A stretch of 48,271 nt of DNA from Candidatus Falkowiibacteriota bacterium. GTDB taxonomy: Bacteria; Patescibacteriota; Patescibacteriia; XYB2-FULL-38-15. Positions 24,101-30,153 of the stretch are shown here, one piece after another; the stretch's first letter is position 1, and the number at the start of each line of letters is the position of its first letter. The notes under the pieces are model-generated. The model did not search any database and was not told the origin of the DNA. It saw only the letters and a list, made by a program, of their open reading frames with translations. Both the position numbers and the translations under genes were made by a program. The stretch lies in contig JACRNW010000002.1 in assembly GCA_016214745.1 (NCBI GenBank), positions 1 to 48,271 on the forward strand, in the 5' to 3' direction.

Positions 24101-24832
24101 ATGAAAGATGAAGTCGCGAAAAAAATATTGGATAAAATTAAGGCCGATTACGCGGTAATCGCGCCCCAGTTTTCGGCAAAAAGACAAAAATTTTGGAATG
24201 AGATGCGCGATTTTGCCGAAAGTTTGGGGCCGGGCGACCGCGTGCTTGATTTGGGATGCGGCAACGGAAGATTGTACGAGGTTTTGAAAGAAAAGTCAAT
24301 TGACTACACGGGCGTTGATAATTCGCCGGAACTTTTGGATTTTGCCAAAAAGAGGTGGGGCAAAAATGAATCTCGGCGATTTTTGCTGGGCGACGCGACG
24401 AATTTGGATTGGTGGAAAGGGGAGAAATACAGTGTGGTTTTTTTGATTGCCACCCTGCATCACATTCCGTCGGAAAATTTGCGGAAAAAAGTTTTGGAAA
24501 ATGTCAGCCAGGTTCTTTCGCCAAACGGATTTTTGATTATGACCAACTGGGCGCTTTTCAGGAAAAAATATCTGATACTTGTCGTGAAAAATATAATTTT
24601 AAAATTATCCGGCCGGAGCGATTTGGATTTTGGCGACGCCGTGGTTCCCTGGAAGAGTTCCGAAACCGGCAAGGTTATGGCCGAGCGTTATGTTCATGCT
24701 TTTACTTTACGGGAATTGAAGCGTCTCGTCAAAGAATCGGGATTTGAAATTTTGGAAAATTTTTATTCCATTGACGACCGCAAAGCGCATTTTTGGAATG
24801 GGAAGAATATTGTCACAATCGCGAAAAAGTGA
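24101..24832 (+). CDS. Trm9/ALKBH8-like tRNA cm5U methyltransferase (predicted)
   Basis: 243 aa, class I SAM methyltransferase: VLDLGCGNGR (residues 48-57), YTGVDNS (about 69-75), LLGDATNL, ATLHHIPS. Several features match the eukaryotic Trm9 family specifically: the N-terminal YAVIAPQFSAKRQKFW (yeast Trm9 has a very similar YNEIAPHFSxxRYKPW), VVPWK (residues 181-185), and ERYVHAFTLREL (195-206), corresponding to the RYYHxYREGEL block. Trm9 methylates cm5U34 to mcm5U34. It is divergent from and 3 nt away from the Elp3 gene, which would make its substrate. Specific function is inference; a generic methyltransferase is the alternative. A Trm112 partner is not in the window. Confidence 0.65.
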   Translation: MKDEVAKKILDKIKADYAVIAPQFSAKRQKFWNEMRDFAESLGPGDRVLDLGCGNGRLYEVLKEKSIDYTGVDNSPELLDFAKKRWGKNESRRFLLGDATNLDWWKGEKYSVVFLIATLHHIPSENLRKKVLENVSQVLSPNGFLIMTNWALFRKKYLILVVKNIILKLSGRSDLDFGDAVVPWKSSETGKVMAERYVHAFTLRELKRLVKESGFEILENFYSIDDRKAHFWNGKNIVTIAKK

Positions 24833-24921
24833 TAAAGTGCGATACAAATCTACGAATGCATACGAATAATACGAATTATTCGTTTCATTCGCATTAATTC
24901 GTATATTAGTATCGTGTTATT
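24833..24921. repeat. TACGAAT-rich inverted repeats
   Basis: Multiple TACGAAT/ATTCGTA copies in both orientations, including ACGAATAATACGAATTATTCGT-like palindromes at about 24862-24880. No gene. It probably folds in RNA or DNA and provides the murC upstream region. Confidence 0.55.
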
Positions 24922-26313
24922 ATGGATTTAAAGACAGCGAGAAAAATTTACATGATTGGTATAAAGGGCGTTGGCATGACAGCCATTGCCCAGGTTTTAA
25001 AATTGCGCGGCAAGGAAGTTACGGGCTCCGATACGCACGAGAAATTTTTTACCGATGAAGTTCTGGCAAAAAGCGGAATAAAATTTTATGAGGGATTTGA
25101 GGCGGCCAATTTAGAAAAAGAAAAACCGGACTTGGTAATTTATTCCACGGCTTATACTGAAGAAAATCCGGAACTGGCGGCGGCGCGGAAAAGTGGTTTG
25201 CCAATTTTAAGTTATCCCGAAGTGCTTGGGCAAATTTTAAAAGAAGGTTTTGGTATCGCGGTTTGCGGAACGCACGGGAAAACCACCACGTCGGCGATGT
25301 TAGGATTTGTTTTGCAAGAACTTGGCGCGGATCCGACCGTGATTGTCGGTTCAGCCGTGCCGCAGCTTGGCGGCAATGCGCGGGTAGGAAAAGGGGAGTA
25401 TGTTGTGATTGAGGCGGACGAGTATCAAAATAAATTTTTGTATTTTAAACCGCGGGCAGTGGTTTTAACGAGCGCGGAATATGATCATCCTGATTTTTTC
25501 AAAACCGAAGCAGATTATTTTGATGCCTTCAGAAAATTTGTGGCAAAAATTCCGGCGGAAGGATTTTTGGTCGCGTGCGCTGACGATAAAAATGTGAAAG
25601 AAATTTCAGCCTCGGTGTCGTGCAAAATTATTTTCTACGGTTTGACAGTCGGCGATTGGCAGGCGAAAAAGATTGTTCAGAAAAATGGCGGCATGGAGTT
25701 TGAAGTTTTTGGAAAAGACAAGTCGCAAGGAATTTTTAAAATCAAGTTGCTCGGTAATCATAATGTGGCCAATGCCCTGGCAGTGATCGCCACGGCAGCG
25801 GAATTAGGATATGGCCCTTCGACAAGCTCAGAGAATAAATTGCGCGGGGCGTTAGAAAATTTTTCCGGCGCGGTGCGGCGGTTTGAAATAAAAGGCGAAG
25901 TGGCTGGCGTTATTGTGGTTGACGATTACGGCCATCATCCGACTGAAATCAAGGTGACGCTCGAGGCGGCGCGGCAAAAATATCCGGATCGGCGGATTTG
26001 GTGTGTTTTCCATCCGCACACTTTTACAAGAACTAAGGCGTTGCTTTCTGACTTTTCAAAATCATTCGGCGCGGCTGATAAAACAATTGTCATTGATATT
26101 TACGGTTCGGCAAGGGAGGTTGCTGGCGGAGTGAGTTCAGAAGATCTCGTGGAATTAATAAAAAAAGAGGGCAAAGATGCTCTCTATATTCCGACTATTC
26201 TCGAAGCCGCGGAGTTTTTGGCGAAAGAAGTTAAAAGCGGCGACGTTGTGATTACCATGGGCGCAGGCGATGTCTGGCGGATCGGAGAATTATTGTTGGA
26301 AAAGTTGAAATAA
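24922..26313 (+). CDS. murC: UDP-N-acetylmuramate--L-alanine ligase
   Basis: 463 aa. ATP-dependent addition of the first peptide residue to UDP-MurNAc. Visible: IYMIGIKGVGMTAIA, GSDTHEKF, the P-loop GTHGKTTTSAML, VIEADEYQNKFL, LLGNHNVANALAVIA, RRFEIKGEVAGVIVVDDYGHHPTEI, VFHPHTFTRTKAL. Unusual: bases 25815-25832 are a copy of the widespread dispersed repeat CCCTTCGACAAGCTCAG, in frame, coding PSTSSE after LGYG. Confidence 0.96.
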   Translation: MDLKTARKIYMIGIKGVGMTAIAQVLKLRGKEVTGSDTHEKFFTDEVLAKSGIKFYEGFEAANLEKEKPDLVIYSTAYTEENPELAAARKSGLPILSYPEVLGQILKEGFGIAVCGTHGKTTTSAMLGFVLQELGADPTVIVGSAVPQLGGNARVGKGEYVVIEADEYQNKFLYFKPRAVVLTSAEYDHPDFFKTEADYFDAFRKFVAKIPAEGFLVACADDKNVKEISASVSCKIIFYGLTVGDWQAKKIVQKNGGMEFEVFGKDKSQGIFKIKLLGNHNVANALAVIATAAELGYGPSTSSENKLRGALENFSGAVRRFEIKGEVAGVIVVDDYGHHPTEIKVTLEAARQKYPDRRIWCVFHPHTFTRTKALLSDFSKSFGAADKTIVIDIYGSAREVAGGVSSEDLVELIKKEGKDALYIPTILEAAEFLAKEVKSGDVVITMGAGDVWRIGELLLEKLK

Positions 26314-26316
26314 ATT

Positions 26317-26454
26317 TCTCCCCTTAAGGTAAGGGGAGATCAAGAGGGGTTATGAGCGGTGGATTTAGTGGCACGGTTCATAACGCCCCCGCCCGCCACG
26401 CAAGCCAGCCCCGCCTGCAACGCTATGCTTGCATTAGCGGGCAGGTTGCTGGCG
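26317..26454. repeat. ORF-less relative of the DUF559 element ends, plus 78-bp repeat copy 1
   Basis: 26317-26354 (CCCCTTAAGGTAAGGGG... AGGGGTTATGAG) resembles the left end of the DUF559 element including its ATG. Then TTCATAAC (26377-26384) matches its right end, leaving only about 30 bp between. A GC-rich 78-bp block (26377-26454) follows that is identical to 27905-27982. It reads like a deletion derivative. Confidence 0.55.
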
Positions 26455-27204
26455 CGTTTTGCCGCGGTGTGGTGAATCCTGGACGTAGGTCGGCAAACAA
26501 ATACCGGAAATTTTTTTGCGCAATTGGCGCATTATTTTTTTACCTTTTTTTATCGGAACCCAATATTTTTTTGTCCCGCGCGCCGGGTCGCATTGATGCA
26601 GATAATATGGTTTGATGGCAAGATCGACAAGACTATAAAACAATTTCTTTAGGGTGTCTACGTCGTCGTTTATGCCGCGGAGCAAAACCGATTGAGAGAG
26701 AAGGGGAATACCGGCTGTCGTGAAAATTGCGACAGCTTTTTTAAATTGTGGCGTAATTTCTTTTGGATGATTAATATGAATTATAATCCAAAGCGGCGTG
26801 GCGCGACGAAGTATGGCCGCCATTTTTTTTGTGATGCGCGATGGAAGTGTAACTGGAATCCGAGTGTGGACGCGCAGAAGTTTAATATGCGGAATGGCGG
26901 ACAGGCGTTTCAAAATGTCCGATAAAATTTTTGGAGGCAGGAAAAGTGGATCGCCGCCGGACAAAATCACCTCGCGGATGGTTTTGTCTTTTTTAATATA
27001 ATCAATCGCGGCAGCCATTTCATCTTTGCTAAGTTTGCCGTTTTTTCCGTTCACCATATTTTTTCTAAAACAAAAATCGCAGCGCGAAGGACAAGTGTAA
27101 GTCGGACAGAAAATCACCCGGTCGGAATATTTTTTGATAATTCCCCGAACTGGCGAATATTTTTTCTCGGCCAACGGATCATCAGATTCTATTTTATATT
27201 TCAT
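26434..27204 (-). CDS. KamA-like radical SAM protein (lysine 2,3-aminomutase family), shortened C-terminus
   Basis: 256 aa, short for the family (about 330-420 aa in characterised LAMs). Radical SAM cluster C38-x3-C42-x2-C45 (CPSRCDFCFRK), VILSGGDPLFLPP, HTRIPVTLPSRIT, QSVLLRGIND, YYLHQCDPARGTKKYWVPIKKG, and near the end PTYVQDSPHRGK, where the final Lys aligns with the PLP lysine. The last residues (TRQQPAR) come from the 78-bp repeat, so the natural C-terminus has been replaced or trimmed. Substrate is uncertain: free lysine, or a lysine on EF-P (EpmB-like). Confidence 0.75.
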   Translation of the reverse strand: MKYKIESDDPLAEKKYSPVRGIIKKYSDRVIFCPTYTCPSRCDFCFRKNMVNGKNGKLSKDEMAAAIDYIKKDKTIREVILSGGDPLFLPPKILSDILKRLSAIPHIKLLRVHTRIPVTLPSRITKKMAAILRRATPLWIIIHINHPKEITPQFKKAVAIFTTAGIPLLSQSVLLRGINDDVDTLKKLFYSLVDLAIKPYYLHQCDPARGTKKYWVPIKKGKKIMRQLRKKISGICLPTYVQDSPHRGKTRQQPAR

Positions 27205-27253
27205 AATATTTAAAGTTTATAGAAGATTCCTTTTAAAGACAAGTACTGTCCCA

Positions 27254-27282
27254 TTGACAAAATTGTCAGAATATAATATCAT
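27254..27282 (+). promoter_or_regulatory. Promoter of GC-rich cassette D
   Basis: TTGACA (27254-27259), a 17-nt spacer, TATCAT (27277-27282), then AAAGTGTTGGCAA. Nearly the same block as the promoter of island A (9259-9300). Confidence 0.7.
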
Positions 27283-27353
27283 AAAGTGTTGGCAAATGCT
27301 TGTCGGCCGCATGGTGCGCTGGCGGGTATGAATCACGAGAGGAGGGAAAATAG

Positions 27354-27728
27354 ATGCCGCTCATCGTAGTTCATAGTGCACGAAGAGTTGATAATTACAC
27401 GGGCGGCGCAATGGAATTGCGCCGACTGCTCCGCGATGCCTGCTTGAGCATCAAGGAACTGAAGCTCAGTGCAAGCGACATCGTGATCGAAATCTGGGAC
27501 GTATCGGTAAACGCCTTCGTAGAAGGTGAAGAACACGCTCCGGTCGTCATCGTGGTTGAACTGCTCTTCGACAATCCGGAACGGACGATTGAGGTCCGCA
27601 GAAAGCTCGCCGAAGCCCTCGGTAAAGCGGCGAAGGGCTACTACACCATGATCGATGGTTCGTCATGGCCGGTAGAAGTCGCGGTCAAGCGCTTCAGCCC
27701 CGAGAAGGACGCCTTCTGGAACGGCTAG
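27354..27728 (+). CDS. GC-rich cassette D protein, possibly tautomerase-like
   Basis: 124 aa. N-terminus MPLIVVHSARR would expose Pro after Met removal, as in the tautomerase superfamily. Two alternating helix/strand units are visible: LRRLLRDACLSIKELKLSASDIVIEIWD, then EHAPVVIVVELLFD followed by PERTIEVRRKLAEALGKAAKGYY, ending VEVAVKRFSPEKDAFWNG. That repeat of beta-alpha-beta with Pro-1 fits a fused tautomerase, but key residues cannot be confirmed, so treat as hypothetical. GAGGAGGG upstream; strongly GC-rich codons. Confidence 0.6.
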   Translation: MPLIVVHSARRVDNYTGGAMELRRLLRDACLSIKELKLSASDIVIEIWDVSVNAFVEGEEHAPVVIVVELLFDNPERTIEVRRKLAEALGKAAKGYYTMIDGSSWPVEVAVKRFSPEKDAFWNG

Positions 27729-27760
27729 GCTACCGCCAGAACAGACAAGGAGTGAAGTAC

Positions 27761-27815
27761 GCCCGCATCGGTCAACTCTGATTCGTCGGAGTTCGGCTGG
27801 TGCGGGATTTTTTAT
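27761..27815 (+). terminator. Nested-hairpin terminator of cassette D
   Basis: CCCGCA (27762-27767) pairs with TGCGGG (27801-27806); an inner AACTC/GAGTT hairpin sits in the loop; TTTTTT follows. Confidence 0.8.
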
Positions 27816-27821
27816 TTTTTT

Positions 27822-27885
27822 GTCATTCCTATGAAAATGGGAATCCAGAAATAGGAACTGGATCCCCGATCAGGTCGGGGATGAC
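27822..27885. repeat. ORF-less inverted pair of the GIY-YIG-type repeat
   Basis: GTCATTCC...GGGAATCCAG, a 9-nt gap, then CTGGATCCCC...GGGGATGAC. The same repeat class as the GIY-YIG element ends but with no ORF between, as expected for a non-autonomous copy. Confidence 0.65.
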
Positions 27886-27904
27886 ATAATGGGGTCGGGT
27901 TATT

Positions 27905-28022
27905 TTCATAACGCCCCCGCCCGCCACGCAAGCCAGCCCCGCCTGCAACGCTATGCTTGCATTAGCGGGCAGGTTGCTGGCGTTGCGGGCAGGCCCAGCC
28001 CCTCTTATCTTAAGAGGGGTGA
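27905..28022. repeat. 78-bp repeat copy 2 and a DUF559-type end
   Basis: 27905-27982 is identical to 26377-26454 (starts TTCATAACGCCCCCGCCC, ends GGCAGGTTGCTGGCG). It is followed by CCCCTCTTATCTTAAGAGGGG at about 28003-28019, the palindromic core of the DUF559 element ends. Confidence 0.65.
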
Positions 28023-28052
28023 TTGATACGCCTTGTCTTTGCCATTAATTTC

Positions 28053-28061
28053 TGCTAAACT
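28053..28061 (+). promoter_or_regulatory. Extended -10 promoter of murB, likely near-leaderless
   Basis: TGCTAAACT (TG-N-TAAACT) ends 10 nt before the murB ATG at 28072. Confidence 0.45.
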
Positions 28062-28071
28062 TATAGAAATT

Positions 28072-29046
28072 ATGATAGATAAACTGAAAGAAAAATTAGG
28101 TGAGGGAGTTTTGGAAAATGAACCGTTGGCAAGTCATTGCACTTTTAAAATCGGCGGGCCGGCCAAATATTTTTTTATTGCTAAAAATTCCGATGAAGTT
28201 GTGAACGCCACTAAAGTGGCTATGAAGTTGGGGATTAAATTTTTTGTTTTGAGTGGCGGGAGCAATGTGCTTTTCGCGGATACGGGGTTCGATGGATTGG
28301 TGGTTAAAGTTAATAGTTCATGGTTCATGGTTCATGGAGCGGATTGTAAAATTGAAACGGATGCCGGTGTGAAACTTGCCGAGGTGGTAAAAGCCGCGGC
28401 GGAAAATGGTTTATCAGGATTGGAATGGGCCGCCGGAATTCCGGGAACAGTCGGCGGGGCGGTGCGCGGAAATGCCGGAGCATACGGGCACGCGATGGGA
28501 GAATCCGTGGAGAGTGTGGAAGCAATAAAAGTTTCAAGTTTCAAGTTTCAAGTTTCAAGTTATAACAAAGAGGAATGCAGATTTGGTTATCGCGACAGCA
28601 TTTTCAAACGCGAAGGTGGGATTATTTTGAAAGTGGTTTTGAAATTGGCGACGGGCGATAAGAAAAAAATAAAAGAAGAAATGAATAAAATTTTAAAAGC
28701 GCGGGATGGGAAAATTCCGACCGACTCCAGTGCCGGATCATTTTTTAAAAACGTGGAAGTGACAGATGAAATTGTAAAAACAATTAAAGAATACACTCAT
28801 GAAGATATTCCGGCAGATTTTATTTCCAGAGGAAAAATTCCCGCGGCCTGGCTTATTGAACAATGTGACTTGAAGGGTAAACAGGTCGGCGGAGCGAAGG
28901 TTTCGGAAAAGCATGCCAATTTTATTGTGAACGCGGGAGGCGCGACAGCCGGCGACGTTGTCGCTCTCGCAAGCTTGGTTAAAACTAAAGTCAGAAATGA
29001 GACAGGCGTTCAACTTAATGAAGAAATAGAATATGTCGGCTTTTAG
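28072..29046 (+). CDS. murB: UDP-N-acetylenolpyruvoylglucosamine reductase
   Basis: 324 aa flavoenzyme, second committed step of peptidoglycan synthesis. Visible: HCTFKIGGPAKYF, VLSGGSNVLFAD, GLEWAAGIPGTVGGAVRGNAGAYG, CRFGYRDSIFK, PTDSSAGSFFKN (catalytic Ser region), AAWLIEQCDLKGKQVGGAKVSEKHANFIVN. Two short tandem repeats sit inside the gene in frame: GTTCATG repeats at 28316-28337 (encoding SSWFMVHG) and GTTTCAA x 4 at 28531-28561 (encoding SFKFQVSS). Same phrase repeats are otherwise intergenic. The start was chosen at 28072 next to the promoter. Confidence 0.95.
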   Translation: MIDKLKEKLGEGVLENEPLASHCTFKIGGPAKYFFIAKNSDEVVNATKVAMKLGIKFFVLSGGSNVLFADTGFDGLVVKVNSSWFMVHGADCKIETDAGVKLAEVVKAAAENGLSGLEWAAGIPGTVGGAVRGNAGAYGHAMGESVESVEAIKVSSFKFQVSSYNKEECRFGYRDSIFKREGGIILKVVLKLATGDKKKIKEEMNKILKARDGKIPTDSSAGSFFKNVEVTDEIVKTIKEYTHEDIPADFISRGKIPAAWLIEQCDLKGKQVGGAKVSEKHANFIVNAGGATAGDVVALASLVKTKVRNETGVQLNEEIEYVGF

Positions 29047-29098
29047 GTGTTGTCCGTTGCAATTTGCGCTATAATGTTTTAAAATAAATAAATTGTTT

Positions 29099-29527
29099 AT
29101 GAAAATTTCCCTAAAATGGACAAACCTGACGCCGATTGAAAGTATTGATGTTTTTGTGGAAGAAAAAATCGGCGGATTGGCGAAATTTATTCCGACTTAC
29201 GACACAACTGGCGTGGCTGAGGTTTGGGTAGAAGTCGGACGGACGACAAAACATCATAAAACCGGAGGAATGGTATATCTTGCTGAAGCAGATCTTCGTT
29301 TGCCGGGGAAAGTTTTGCGGGCTGAAGAGACGCATAAGGATTTGCGGCAAGCGATTGTTTTAGTAAAAAAAGAATTAGAGCGGCAGATTAAAACTTATAA
29401 AGAATCCAAAGACGCGAAAGCGAAAAGGGGAGCGCGGTTGGCAAAGAGAATGACGGTCGTGGCAAAAGGCGTGCGACCAGCGGATGAAGACATAAAAGGC
29501 AAGCGAGAACGGGAAGAAGGAATTTAG
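29099..29527 (+). CDS. hpf: Ribosome hibernation promoting factor (HPF/RaiA)
   Basis: 142 aa. MKISLKWTNLTPIESIDVFVEEKIGGLAKFI, then AEVWVEVGRTTKHHKTGGMVYLAEADLRLPGKVLRAEE and DLRQAIVLVKKELERQI, the short beta-alpha-beta-beta-beta-alpha domain that binds the 30S A/P site. No long-form dimerisation domain; instead a basic tail (AKRGARLAKRMTVV). Start ATG at 29099; a TATAAT lies at 29070-29075. Confidence 0.88.
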   Translation: MKISLKWTNLTPIESIDVFVEEKIGGLAKFIPTYDTTGVAEVWVEVGRTTKHHKTGGMVYLAEADLRLPGKVLRAEETHKDLRQAIVLVKKELERQIKTYKESKDAKAKRGARLAKRMTVVAKGVRPADEDIKGKREREEGI

Positions 29528-29602
29528 AAATAATTTTTGATTTTCAATTCTCAATAAATTTTTAATTTTACATTTTTAACTTTTAATTTGAGCGAAGCGA
29601 AT

Positions 29603-30145
29603 ATGGTTCCAAGTAAAGTTTTTTTTACGAAAGGCGTCGGAAGGCATAAAGAAATGTTGCAGTCTTTTGAAGCTGCGTTGCGTGACGCCGGTATTGAAAA
29701 GTTTAACATTGTCTGCGTTTCAAGTATTTTTCCGCCGGGATGCAAAATGATTAACAAAGTCCAGGGACTTACGGAACTCAAGGCGGGAGAGGTGGTTTTT
29801 TGCGTAATGGCAAGAAACGCGACCAATGAACCGAACCGGCTTATAGCTTCGTCAATTGGTTTGGCCGTGCCGTCTGATCCAGCCCAATATGGATATCTTT
29901 CTGAACATCATCCGTTCGGCGAGACAGATCAAAAAGCCGGAGAATATGCTGAAGATTTGGCGGCTTCCATGCTTGCCTCAACGCTCGGCGTGGAATTTGA
30001 TTCCAATCAGGCATGGGATGAGCGTGAACAAATTTATAAAGTCAGCGGGAAGATAGTTAAAACAACGAACATTACTCAATCAGCTGTGGCGGATAAAAAT
30101 GGTTTATGGACGACGGTTATTTCCGCGGCGGTTTTTGTGCCTTAA
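29603..30145 (+). CDS. pdaD: Pyruvoyl-dependent arginine decarboxylase
   Basis: 180 aa. Makes agmatine from arginine using a pyruvoyl group formed by self-cleavage. The N-terminal [34 protein letters not shown] matches PvlArgDC, and [11 protein letters not shown] contains the Ser-Ser cleavage pair at residues 40-41. EEREQIYK-like [23 protein letters not shown] forms the C-terminal block. The ATG at 29603 is the start that matches the family. Between hpf and secA; a first polyamine step with no other polyamine genes in view. Confidence 0.9.
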   Translation: MVPSKVFFTKGVGRHKEMLQSFEAALRDAGIEKFNIVCVSSIFPPGCKMINKVQGLTELKAGEVVFCVMARNATNEPNRLIASSIGLAVPSDPAQYGYLSEHHPFGETDQKAGEYAEDLAASMLASTLGVEFDSNQAWDEREQIYKVSGKIVKTTNITQSAVADKNGLWTTVISAAVFVP

Positions 30146-30153
30146 TATTTTTT

